From: an uncultured Mycoplasmatota bacterium
Lineage (GTDB): Bacteria > Bacillota_I > Bacilli_A > RF39 > UBA660
Reading direction: 5' to 3'
Assembly (NCBI GenBank): GCA_900554615.1
Contig: USIB01000024.1
Coordinates: forward strand, 1-17,808
Length of the DNA: 17,808 nt
A model generated the notes under the pieces. It made no database searches and was not told where the DNA came from. It saw nothing but the letters and a program-made list of their open reading frames with translations. The translations under genes were made by a program, and so were the position numbers. Of the stretch, positions 7,000-13,805 are shown in pieces (within the stretch, counting starts at the first letter, position 1; every line of letters starts with the position of its first letter).

Positions 7000-7083
7000 A
7001 TGAATAAGATGGAAGTAAATAATAAGTGTTGTAAGACTCTATTAAAAGATAGGTCTATTTCCTTATGCTTAAAAATGATATAA
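7000..7083 (+). CDS. Cysteine-rich leader peptide of the cysS attenuator
   Basis: This 27-codon frame starts at ATG 7000, with an AAGGAAAGAG stretch upstream, and stops at TAA 7081-7083. It encodes two adjacent cysteines (TGT TGT, 7027-7032) and a third (TGC, 7066-7068), which is strikingly cysteine-rich for such a short peptide just upstream of cysteinyl-tRNA synthetase. The tandem Cys codons end one base before the first hairpin arm, so a ribosome stalled for lack of Cys-tRNA would cover that arm. A ribosome that finishes would cover the second arm or release beyond it. The peptide itself is probably not functional; the act of translating it is. Confidence 0.72.
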   Translation: MNKMEVNNKCCKTLLKDRSISLCLKMI

Positions 7084-7127
7084 GAGTGTATGAAAAAGAG
7101 ACTTATCGGATTAGATAAGTTCTTTTT
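7034..7127 (+). promoter_or_regulatory. Transcription attenuator controlling cysS
   Basis: Three mutually exclusive pairings can be drawn. Arms 1:2 are AGAC(T)CTA (7034-7041) with TAGGTCT (7050-7056), 7 bp with one bulged T. Arms 2:3 are GATAGGTCT (7048-7056) with AGACTTATC (7099-7107), 9 bp with one G-U pair. Arms 3:4 are the terminator (7100-7127). Stalling at the tandem Cys codons would mask arm 1, free arm 2 to pair with arm 3, and so prevent the terminator: low Cys-tRNA would raise cysS expression. No T-box consensus is present, so this is leader-peptide attenuation rather than a T-box. The pairing is seen in the sequence; the mechanism is inferred from the trp-type model. Confidence 0.72.
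7100..7127 (+). terminator. Leader terminator upstream of cysS
   Basis: A stem of 8 bp with one G-T pair (GACTTATC 7100-7107 with GATAAGTT 7114-7121), a 6-base loop, and TCTTTTT afterwards. It lies 38 bases before the cysS start. Confidence 0.8.
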
Positions 7128-7164
7128 AATAATATTAAAAAATATAATAAAAGAGGAGGATATT

Positions 7165-8562
7165 ATGCAGTTATATAATACATTAACAAGAAAAAAAGAG
7201 GAGTTTATACCTTATGTAGAAGGTAAAGTAGGTTTTTATACATGTGGTCCAACAGTATATCATTATGCTCATATAGGAAATATGAGAAACTATATAGGAC
7301 ACGATATTTTAGATAAGACACTTAGATATCTAGGATATGATGTAAAAAGAGTAATGAATATAACAGATGTAGGACATTTAAAAAGTGATTCTGATTCTGG
7401 TGAAGATAAAATGGTAGCAAGTGCTAAAAAAGAACATAAGACTGTTATGGATATAGCAAAATATTATACAGATGCTTTCTTTAAGGATTTTAAGGCTTTA
7501 AATTGCCGTATGCCAGATATTGTAAGTCCTGCGACTGATAATATAGATGAGTATATTAAAATAATAAGTAAATTATTAGAAGAAGGTTATGCTTATAAGG
7601 CTGGAGGTAATGTTTACTTTGATGTAAGTAAAGTAGATGACTACTACCAACTAACTAATCATAAGGAAGACCAAATGGTAGTAGGAGTTCGTGAAGGAGT
7701 AGACTTTGATGATAATAAGAGAAATCAAGCCGATTTTGCTTTATGGTTTACTAAAAGTAAGTTTGATGACCAAGATTTGAAATGGAATTCTCCATTTGGA
7801 GTAGGATATCCAGGCTGGCATATTGAATGTACAGGAATAAGTCTAAAGTATTTAGGAGAATACTTAGATATTCATGGTGGTGGAGTAGATAATATCTTCC
7901 CACATCATACAAATGAAATAGCCCAAAGTGAAGCATATTTAGGACATAAGTGGTGTAATTATTGGTTTCATAATGAACACTTGATGGATGAATCTGGAAA
8001 AATGAGTAAAAGTAAAGGAGCAGTATTATCAGTAAGTAGATTAATGGAAGAAGGATATAACCCATTAGCCTTTAGATTTATGTGTTTACAAAGTCATTAC
8101 AGAAGACAATTAGTATTTTCATATGAAGTATTAAAACAAGTAGAGGGACAATATAACAAATTAGTAAATAAAATATCTTCATTAAATGAAGAAGGTACTT
8201 TAGATAAAGAAAAGTATGATATATATAATAATAAGTTTATTATGGAATTAAGTAACGACTTAAATACCGCTAACGCGATAACACTATTATATGATTTAAT
8301 AAAAGATAATACTGTAAATAATACTACAAAATTGGAATTAATTAAAGACTTTGATAAAGTATTAAGTTTAAATCTAATAAAAGAAGAAAATAAAATAGAT
8401 AAAGAATTAGAAGAATATATAAATAGTAAAATTGAAGAAAGAAAAGAAGCAAAAGCAAATAAAAACTATGAATTGTCAGATAAAATTAGGGAAGAATTAT
8501 TAAGTAAAGGAATAGAATTAGTAGATACAAGAGAAGGTACTACATATAAAATAAGAGGTTAA
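7165..8562 (+). CDS. cysS: Cysteinyl-tRNA synthetase
   Basis: CysS charges tRNA-Cys with cysteine in the cytoplasm. The 465-residue length is normal. Visible motifs are the zinc ligand C27 in Y-T-C-G-P-T-V-Y, the HIGH-type sequence A35-H36-I-G-N39, W-H-I-E-C-T and the H-H-T-N-E-I-A-Q-S-E zinc/active-site segment, and K279-M-S-K-S283. An anticodon-binding helical domain follows. I place the start at ATG 7165, 6 bases after AGAGGAGG. The frame stays open upstream to ATG 7090, but that region is the leader terminator and has no ribosome binding site. The gene is followed after 2 bases by the DUF1653 gene, which shares its transcript. Regulation is probably by the Cys-codon attenuator in the leader. 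Confidence 0.96.
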   Translation: MQLYNTLTRKKEEFIPYVEGKVGFYTCGPTVYHYAHIGNMRNYIGHDILDKTLRYLGYDVKRVMNITDVGHLKSDSDSGEDKMVASAKKEHKTVMDIAKYYTDAFFKDFKALNCRMPDIVSPATDNIDEYIKIISKLLEEGYAYKAGGNVYFDVSKVDDYYQLTNHKEDQMVVGVREGVDFDDNKRNQADFALWFTKSKFDDQDLKWNSPFGVGYPGWHIECTGISLKYLGEYLDIHGGGVDNIFPHHTNEIAQSEAYLGHKWCNYWFHNEHLMDESGKMSKSKGAVLSVSRLMEEGYNPLAFRFMCLQSHYRRQLVFSYEVLKQVEGQYNKLVNKISSLNEEGTLDKEKYDIYNNKFIMELSNDLNTANAITLLYDLIKDNTVNNTTKLELIKDFDKVLSLNLIKEENKIDKELEEYINSKIEERKEAKANKNYELSDKIREELLSKGIELVDTREGTTYKIRG

Positions 8563-8564
8563 GT

Positions 8565-8792
8565 ATGAAAGAAGTAAAAATAAATGGAATATATAAGCAT
8601 TTTAAAGGTCATATGATACAAGTTATAGCTTTAGCAGAACATACTGAAACAATGGAAAAGTTAGTTATATATAATCATTTAGAAACAAATAAAGTATATG
8701 CTCGTCCATTAGATATGTTCTTAAGTGAAGTAGACCATAACAAGTATCCAGAGGTAACTCAAAAATATAGATTTATTTTAATAGAAGAGTAA
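8565..8792 (+). CDS. DUF1653 domain protein
   Basis: This 75-residue protein reads as one DUF1653 domain: G-I-Y-K-H-F-K-G-H at the start, A-E-H-T-E-T-M-E-K-L-V-I-Y in the middle, and A-R-P-L-D-M-F-L-S-E-V near the end. These are small all-beta-like proteins of unknown function. AAGAGG lies 6 bases before the ATG, inside the end of cysS, so the two are co-transcribed and may be coupled. A terminator overlaps its 3' end. There is no clear functional link to cysteine charging. Confidence 0.88.
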   Translation: MKEVKINGIYKHFKGHMIQVIALAEHTETMEKLVIYNHLETNKVYARPLDMFLSEVDHNKYPEVTQKYRFILIEE

Positions 8793-8806
8793 AATCTTCT
8801 TTTTTT
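8783..8806 (+). terminator. Intrinsic terminator of the cysS unit
   Basis: A 6-bp stem AGAAGA/TCTTCT (8783-8788 and 8795-8800) with a 6-base loop and a following T-run. The left arm lies in the last codons of the DUF1653 gene. Confidence 0.75.
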
Positions 8807-8827
8807 CTACTCAAAATATTAAAAGTA

Positions 8828-8850
8828 TGTTATACTATAAATGTATAGTA
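8828..8850 (+). promoter_or_regulatory. Extended -10 with overlapping palindrome
   Basis: TGT plus TATACT (8831-8836) is an extended -10 element, 24 bases before the NUDIX start. An inverted repeat, TACTATA (8833-8839) and TATAGTA (8844-8850), overlaps the -10 and the expected start point, a typical position for a repressor site. No good -35 is visible. Confidence 0.45.
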
Positions 8851-8860
8851 GGTGATAAAG

Positions 8861-9427
8861 ATGGAACTATTAAGAGTTGTAGATACTAATGGAAATAATA
8901 CAAATGAAATATTAGAAAGAGAAGAATTACACAATCAAAATAAGTTACATAATGAAGTAACTATATATATAATAAATAGTAAAAATGAAGTATTATTACA
9001 AAGAAGAAGTAAAAATAGAAGATTTTCTCCTAATAAACTTGGTGTAATAGCAGGACATGTTTCATATAGAGAAGATACTATTACTACTGCTCAAAGAGAA
9101 GTAAAAGAAGAAGTTGGAGTAAAAGTAAAAAAAGAAGATATACATAAATTATCTGATAGATATTTAGTAAAAGAGGAATATAATAATCATTTTATGTATC
9201 CATATTATATAGTGCTAGATAAAGATGAAAAGGATTTTAAAATCCAAAAAGAAGAACTAAGTAGTGTAAAATGGTATAAGATAGAAGAAGTAATTAAAAT
9301 GATTAATGATAATAGTAAAGAGTTAGTATTTAAAAAAGAAGAAATACCACTATTTAATAAATTAAAAAATATAAATAGTAATAATAATTTTATTCAAAGA
9401 ATTAAAAATATATTTAAATCTATTTAA
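8861..9427 (+). CDS. NUDIX hydrolase
   Basis: This 188-residue protein contains a perfect NUDIX box at residues 65-87: G65-x5-E71-x7-R79-E80-x2-E83-E84-x-G86, which coordinates Mg2+ and cleaves X-linked nucleoside diphosphates. The preceding strand V-T-I-Y-I-I-N-S-K-N-E-V-L-L-Q-R-R and the N-terminal V-V-D-T-N-G-N resemble the isopentenyl-diphosphate isomerase/YfcD-like branch, but I cannot name the substrate. I chose ATG 8861 because GGTGAT lies 4 bases upstream; a longer frame from GTG 8852 would start inside that site. A short basic C-terminal tail follows the domain. The gene is monocistronic, with its own promoter and terminator. Confidence 0.9.
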   Translation: MELLRVVDTNGNNTNEILEREELHNQNKLHNEVTIYIINSKNEVLLQRRSKNRRFSPNKLGVIAGHVSYREDTITTAQREVKEEVGVKVKKEDIHKLSDRYLVKEEYNNHFMYPYYIVLDKDEKDFKIQKEELSSVKWYKIEEVIKMINDNSKELVFKKEEIPLFNKLKNINSNNNFIQRIKNIFKSI

Positions 9428-9454
9428 GACAGGTAGTAAAATACCTTTCTTTTT
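9426..9454 (+). terminator. Intrinsic terminator of the NUDIX gene
   Basis: AAGA-c-AGGTA (9426-9435) pairs with TACCT-t-TCTT (9442-9451): nine base pairs with one internal mismatch, followed by T residues. Confidence 0.7.
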
Positions 9455-9475
9455 ATTTCTTTTTAGTACCATAAT

Positions 9476-9504
9476 TTGACATAAACAATAGTTTGTGCTA
9501 CAAT
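9476..9504 (+). promoter_or_regulatory. Strong promoter of the HExxH-Fic operon
   Basis: A perfect TTGACA (9476-9481), a 17-base spacer, and TACAAT (9499-9504) preceded by TGC. This is the best vegetative promoter in the window. Transcription would start near 9511. Confidence 0.85.
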
Positions 9505-9532
9505 ATATAACCATCAGAAAGAGGGGATATAT

Positions 9533-10399
9533 ATGAAAGAAGAATTACAAAGAAAACAAACTGAATTATTAAGAATATTATTTAATTATTCAATAAAAGA
9601 AAAAATATTTGATAGAGAGGCTATAAATAAAATATATAATATTATACTAGAAGCATTTTATGTAGATGAAGAGAATCTAAAAGGAATATTAATAACAAGA
9701 GATAGTAATATAGATGCATTATATCGTCATCAAGATAAAGAAATATTATTAAATATAGAAAAAATAATAGAAACATTAAAAGATGAGCCAAAAAAATTAA
9801 AACTAGATGATATTCAAATATATTTCTATTATAATATACAACTTTTTTTATCAATATTTCATGAAGTAGAACATGCTAAGCAATTTTCAATTACTTCTTC
9901 TAATGGAGTTTATCCAAGCATACTATTTTTTGGAAAAACTTTAGGTAGTGCAAATCTAAAAAATATGAGTAGTGAAGAGAAAATAAGTTATGTAAATGAT
10001 TTATATGCAAAAACATATAGATATAATCCTTGTGAAAGGGGAGCATATATAGAATCCGCTAGTGGGGTTAGCAAATTAATAACTGAAGAATCTTATATAG
10101 ATGAAAATATAATTAATTATATAAAATGGCTTCATATACATAATCAATTAGTTGGATATACAAAGGAAGATAAAAGGTTGGTATCACCAACAGAAATATT
10201 TTTTAGAATGATTAATCAGGAAACAATATGGGAAATAATGCCATTTTATAAAGATAATGATAAAGTAATGATAAGTGATATAAAAAGAAATTATGTTCTA
10301 GAAGAAAGATTAAAGTATGGAATACCAATATCACAAATGGAATATAAATATAAGTTATTAGAAGAAAAAATGATTAAAAGAAAAGTATTAAGAAGGTGA
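9533..10399 (+). CDS. Putative gluzincin-type zinc metallopeptidase, Fic-associated
   Basis: I do not recognise the family of this 288-residue protein. It carries H110-E-V-E-H114 in a helix (F-L-S-I-F-H-E-V-E-H-A-K-Q) and, 54 residues after it, N165-P-C-E168-R-G-A-Y172. The pair HExxH plus NPxExxAY is the usual arrangement of the two zinc His residues, the catalytic Glu and the third Glu ligand in several soluble metallopeptidase families, so a zinc protease fold is likely. There is no signal peptide or membrane segment, so it should be cytoplasmic. The start has AGAGGGG 7-8 bases upstream. The stop codon lies inside the Fic gene's ribosome binding region, and the two genes form an operon. 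A joint role in protein modification or a toxin-antitoxin-like unit is inference. Confidence 0.6.
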   Translation: MKEELQRKQTELLRILFNYSIKEKIFDREAINKIYNIILEAFYVDEENLKGILITRDSNIDALYRHQDKEILLNIEKIIETLKDEPKKLKLDDIQIYFYYNIQLFLSIFHEVEHAKQFSITSSNGVYPSILFFGKTLGSANLKNMSSEEKISYVNDLYAKTYRYNPCERGAYIESASGVSKLITEESYIDENIINYIKWLHIHNQLVGYTKEDKRLVSPTEIFFRMINQETIWEIMPFYKDNDKVMISDIKRNYVLEERLKYGIPISQMEYKYKLLEEKMIKRKVLRR

Positions 10400-10404
10400 A
10401 GATA

Positions 10405-11301
10405 ATGCCTATATGTGATGGAATGAATGATGATTATGTAGAATATTTTTTGCTAGAAGATTATGTGGCTAGAATTAAATTATTACCAAAAGTATTAGAA
10501 CATTTAGAGGACACCAATAAAGATTTTGATGACTATATGACTAAATTATCAAAATATGATGAAGAATATATAATAAATTATTGGATATATCTGTTATATA
10601 TAGAGTTAATATCAAATCAAAAGATAGAAAGTATTAAGAATGATGAGACAAAATTATCAGATAAACAATTATTCTTTGATACTTTAAATATAAATCATAA
10701 AAGAATACATACTTTACATAACTTTGTTACTGAAGGCGAATTAGAAGAATCTTATGCATATCGTACAAATGATGTAAATGTAAGTAAAATAAATCCTGAT
10801 GGTAGTGAGAGTATATTTTGGCGTGGTGCTAAAGGAAAAGATTTAAATAAGTTTATGAATGATTTTCTTAGAATATATAAGCAAGGAGGAACAAAACTTA
10901 TATATAGTAATCCTTTCTTAGCAAGTAGTTTAATTCATCTATTGTTTTTAAGAATCCATCCTTATAAAGATGGTAATGGAAGAACTGCTAGAATAATACA
11001 TAATATAAAGTTTACAGAAATGGTAAATAAATTATATGGTACGAGATTGAAATTAAGTCCACTTAATATATCTGAAAGTATATTGATAAATAAAATAACA
11101 TATGTAAAAAGAATAGACAATATTTACTTTGATATAAAGAATGATTGTAATGAAGAGATAAATGCTTGGTTTAATTTTATCTTAGATATGGTTGATGAAC
11201 AATTATATAAGTCAGTAAATATGTTAGAACATATAGATTCTTCTAAGAAATTAGAATTACCTAAAAATAGTATGAGATTATCTAGATTAAAACATAGATA
11301 A
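10405..11301 (+). CDS. Fic-domain protein
   Basis: This 298-residue protein has the full Fic catalytic motif H185-P-Y-K-D-G-N-G-R193-T-A-R, where the His activates the target hydroxyl and G-N-G-R holds the nucleotide phosphates; most Fic proteins transfer AMP to proteins. The Fic core spans about residues 95-215, with helical regions on both sides. I see no clear inhibitory (S/T)xxxE(G/N) helix: T-E-G-E-L near residue 110 lacks the Ser/Thr at the right spacing. Self-inhibition may therefore be absent or supplied by the partner upstream. The start is ATG 10405 with AAGGTGA upstream. A longer frame from GTG 10396 would begin within that site and overlap the previous gene. It is the second gene of a two-gene operon that ends in a terminator. 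Confidence 0.85.
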   Translation: MPICDGMNDDYVEYFLLEDYVARIKLLPKVLEHLEDTNKDFDDYMTKLSKYDEEYIINYWIYLLYIELISNQKIESIKNDETKLSDKQLFFDTLNINHKRIHTLHNFVTEGELEESYAYRTNDVNVSKINPDGSESIFWRGAKGKDLNKFMNDFLRIYKQGGTKLIYSNPFLASSLIHLLFLRIHPYKDGNGRTARIIHNIKFTEMVNKLYGTRLKLSPLNISESILINKITYVKRIDNIYFDIKNDCNEEINAWFNFILDMVDEQLYKSVNMLEHIDSSKKLELPKNSMRLSRLKHR

Positions 11302-11310
11302 TCTTTTTTT
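11275..11310 (+). terminator. Intrinsic terminator of the HExxH-Fic operon
   Basis: A perfect 10-bp stem (11275-11284 with 11295-11304) and a 10-base loop, followed by T residues to 11310. The stop codon is inside the right arm. Confidence 0.88.
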
Positions 11311-11334
11311 CTAGTAAACCAATAGTTAATTAAC

Positions 11335-11363
11335 TTGCTATTATAATTTTCTTGTGGTATCAT
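11335..11363 (+). promoter_or_regulatory. Promoter of the thyA operon
   Basis: TTGCTA (11335-11340), 17 bases, then TATCAT (11358-11363) preceded by TGG as an extended -10. Start near 11370, about 29 bases before thyA. Confidence 0.7.
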
Positions 11364-11398
11364 TAAGTAAACAATTAAGTTATGGAGGTTAAAATATA

Positions 11399-12568
11399 AT
11401 GACAGGTTTTGATAAGGAATATTTAAAACTATTGAAAAGAATATTACAAGAGGGACAAGAAGTAGAGAATAGAACAGGAGTAAATACAATAAAGATAGAT
11501 AGTTATGCCTTTTGGTTTGATTTAAGTAAAGAGTTTCCTATACTTATGACTAAACAATTATTTTCAAGACAAGCAATAACCGAAATGCTATGGATATGGC
11601 AGATGGCTTCGAATGATGTTCGTGAGCTACAAAAAAGAAATATTCATATTTGGGATGAATGGATGGTCGATGCTGATGGTATTTATCGTATATATGAGCC
11701 AGTTACTAAAACTACGGTTTATGATCCAGATAAAGAAGTTACAGTACTTGATCCTTATAGTGCTTCATTAAAGGATCCACTTGCAAAGCGAAATCCTTTA
11801 TTACCTAAATTAGATAAAAATGGCGAAGTAATGACTGCGAAGAGTTTGATTGAAGGTAGAAATATTAAAGAAGCTAAATGGTATGGTAAGGAATATGCTT
11901 ATACTATTGGAACAGCCTATGGTTTTATCGTAGATAGATATGGCTTTACTGATGATCTTATTTGGACTATTAAAAATAAACCTACTGATCGTAGAATGGT
12001 ATATAGTTTATGGCAAAATGAGTTTTTGAGAACAGCAGTTTTACCATCATGTGTATGGTCATCAGAGTGGAATGTCTACAGAGACACTTTAAACTTGCAA
12101 GTCCATCAAAGAAGCTGCGATGTACCATTAGGACTACCATTTAATGTAACACAGTATGCTACATTTTTATCAATGATAGCACAAGTTACTAATTTGAAAC
12201 CAGGAGTAATATCTTATTCTATTAATGAACCACATATTTATGTTAATCAAATAGATGGAATAAAGGAACAATTAAGAAGAGGTAGTGTATACAATGATTA
12301 TGCTAGATTAGCTCCAAGTAAGCTAGAAAGTATAAAGAGTGATTTGGAAAATAAAATGCTTACTTTGGATGAGAAAAGTGATGAATACTTAAGATGTGAT
12401 GCAGATTTAAGAATAATAGATATTATCTTAAGTCCAGTAAAACCAGAATTATGGTTAGATCCTAGTATTAATGACTTCTACAACTTTGATAATTCAAAAG
12501 ATTTAAAACATACAAAAATAAAAAGTTATAAACATATGGGAAAGATAGATTTTCCAATAACACAATAG
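11399..12568 (+). CDS. thyA: Thymidylate synthase, long form
   Basis: ThyA methylates dUMP to dTMP with methylenetetrahydrofolate. Recognisable parts are the N-terminal N-R-T-G-V phosphate-binding loop, F-P-I-L-M-T-K-Q, the active-site cysteine C218 in L-P-S-C-V-W-S, and Q-R-S-C-D-V-P-L-G-L-P-F-N, followed by H-I-Y-V-N-Q. At 389 residues it is well above the usual 264-318. Extra sequence lies around residues 95-165, between I-W-D-E-W and the A-Y-G-F segment, and again around residues 295-345. The residue after the active-site Cys is Val, where most ThyA proteins have His. GGAGGT lies about 10 bases before the ATG. First gene of thyA-dfrA-tmk; dfrA follows after 9 bases. Confidence 0.93.
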   Translation: MTGFDKEYLKLLKRILQEGQEVENRTGVNTIKIDSYAFWFDLSKEFPILMTKQLFSRQAITEMLWIWQMASNDVRELQKRNIHIWDEWMVDADGIYRIYEPVTKTTVYDPDKEVTVLDPYSASLKDPLAKRNPLLPKLDKNGEVMTAKSLIEGRNIKEAKWYGKEYAYTIGTAYGFIVDRYGFTDDLIWTIKNKPTDRRMVYSLWQNEFLRTAVLPSCVWSSEWNVYRDTLNLQVHQRSCDVPLGLPFNVTQYATFLSMIAQVTNLKPGVISYSINEPHIYVNQIDGIKEQLRRGSVYNDYARLAPSKLESIKSDLENKMLTLDEKSDEYLRCDADLRIIDIILSPVKPELWLDPSINDFYNFDNSKDLKHTKIKSYKHMGKIDFPITQ

Positions 12569-12577
12569 GAGGATAAA

Positions 12578-13072
12578 ATGCAAAACTTAAGTTTAGTAGC
12601 AGCAGTTGGAGATGGGGGAGAATTAGGTTATCATAATAATTTAATTTGGAAAATAAAAGAAGATTTAGATTTTTATAAAGACTTAACAATGGGTAAAAAT
12701 ATAATTATGGGAAGAAAGACTTTGGAAAGTATGCCTTTAAAAGCACTAGAAGGAAGACATCCAATAGTATTAACTAGTCAAAATCTAGATGTATGTAGTA
12801 GTGTGGAGACTTTTCATAATATAAATACATTATTAAATTATATAGAGGATACAGGAAAGGAGTTTATCGTAGTAGGAGGTGCTACTATATACGAGCAATT
12901 ACTTCCATATACTGATACAATGTATTTAACTGAAATAAAAAGAGAAGCCTATGCAGATACTTTCTTTCCATATTTTAATAAAGATGACTATCACATAATA
13001 GAAATAGGAGACTTTTTAGATAATAATGTACCATATGTTAGAAATAAATATGTCAAAAAAAGGAGAAGATAA
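12578..13072 (+). CDS. dfrA: Dihydrofolate reductase
   Basis: DHFR uses NADPH to reduce the dihydrofolate left by thymidylate synthase back to tetrahydrofolate. The 164-residue protein has the usual layout: N-L-S-L-V-A-A-V, the loop G-Y-H-N-N-L-I-W-K-I-K-E-D with the catalytic acid in E-D-L, I-I-M-G-R-K-T-L-E-S-M for cofactor binding, F-I-V-V-G-G-A-T-I-Y with the conserved Gly-Gly, and Y-L-T-E-I near the end. AGGAGG precedes the ATG by 6 bases. It sits between thyA and dTMP kinase, with only 2 bases before the latter. The basic C-terminus (K-K-R-R-R) is slightly unusual. I use the generic symbol; folA is equally valid. Confidence 0.95.
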   Translation: MQNLSLVAAVGDGGELGYHNNLIWKIKEDLDFYKDLTMGKNIIMGRKTLESMPLKALEGRHPIVLTSQNLDVCSSVETFHNINTLLNYIEDTGKEFIVVGGATIYEQLLPYTDTMYLTEIKREAYADTFFPYFNKDDYHIIEIGDFLDNNVPYVRNKYVKKRRR

Positions 13073-13074
13073 AA

Positions 13075-13746
13075 ATGGGGAAACTAATAGTAATTGAAGG
13101 CTCTTGTGATGGAGTTGGTAAAAGTACACAATATAAATTATTAATGGATAGATTAATAAGTGATAATGAGAATACTATTGTTACTCATCATTTTCCTAGT
13201 TATGGAACATATCAAGGAAGACCAGTAGAAGAATATTTAAAGGGAAATTATGGTATGATATCAGAACTATCACCATATTTTGTAAATAGTCTATATGCTC
13301 AAGATAGAGCGATAACATGGATAACAGGATTAAAAGATGAATATGAAAAAGGACACATTATATTATTAGATAGATATACAACATCATCATTAATATATCA
13401 GTCATCTCAATTAGAAGATATTGAAGAAAGAAATAAGTTTATAGATTATATTAGTGATTATGAATATAATAAGTTAGGAGTACCAGAGCCAGATTTAGTA
13501 ATATTTTTGTATGCACCATTTGAAGTGGCTCAAGAATTAAAGAAAAATAGGAAAAATAATGCTGGTGTAGAAAACGATATTCATGAAAGTAATTATAACT
13601 TTATGAAAAAGGTATCTGATAACTCTGTAGAAATTGCTAAAAGATTTAATTGGGATTTTATAGAATGTTCTAGAGATGGTAAAATGAAAGCAGCAGAAGA
13701 GATTCATGAAGAAGTATATAAATTAGTAAGAAAAAAAATAAAATAG
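13075..13746 (+). CDS. tmk: dTMP (thymidylate) kinase
   Basis: This kinase phosphorylates dTMP to dTDP with ATP, the step after ThyA. The 223-residue protein has a P-loop at residues 9-17, the nucleoside-kinase L-L-D-R-Y segment near residue 100, P-E-P-D-L-V-I-F-L before the lid, and a lid with R-K-N-N-A-G-V-E-N-D-I-H-E. The P-loop reads E-G-S-C-D-G-V-G-K-S-T, which has five residues between the first Gly and Gly-Lys where classical Tmk proteins have four. That suggests a divergent thymidylate-kinase branch. AGGAG lies upstream and the start is 2 bases after dfrA. Last gene of the operon, ending in a terminator that overlaps its stop. Confidence 0.88.
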   Translation: MGKLIVIEGSCDGVGKSTQYKLLMDRLISDNENTIVTHHFPSYGTYQGRPVEEYLKGNYGMISELSPYFVNSLYAQDRAITWITGLKDEYEKGHIILLDRYTTSSLIYQSSQLEDIEERNKFIDYISDYEYNKLGVPEPDLVIFLYAPFEVAQELKKNRKNNAGVENDIHESNYNFMKKVSDNSVEIAKRFNWDFIECSRDGKMKAAEEIHEEVYKLVRKKIK

Positions 13747-13775
13747 GTATTCAAACACTTGAATATCTCTTTTTT
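13745..13775 (+). terminator. Intrinsic terminator of thyA-dfrA-tmk
   Basis: GGTATTCAA (13746-13754) pairs with TTGAATATC (13759-13767), one G-T pair, 4-base loop, closed outside by A-T, then a T-run (13770-13775). Confidence 0.88.
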
Positions 13776-13805
13776 AATTAACATATATTTTACTAGGTGA
13801 GATTT

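Noticed and set aside
7090..7164. An N-terminal extension of CysS starting at ATG 7090.
   Set aside because: The ATG has no ribosome binding site, the segment is the leader terminator, and ATG 7165 has AGAGGAGG and begins at the normal CysS N-terminus.
6979..7164. T-box riboswitch for cysS.
   Set aside because: The conserved T-box core (AGGGTGGNACCGCG-like) and the stem I pattern are absent, and the leader peptide model explains the sequence.
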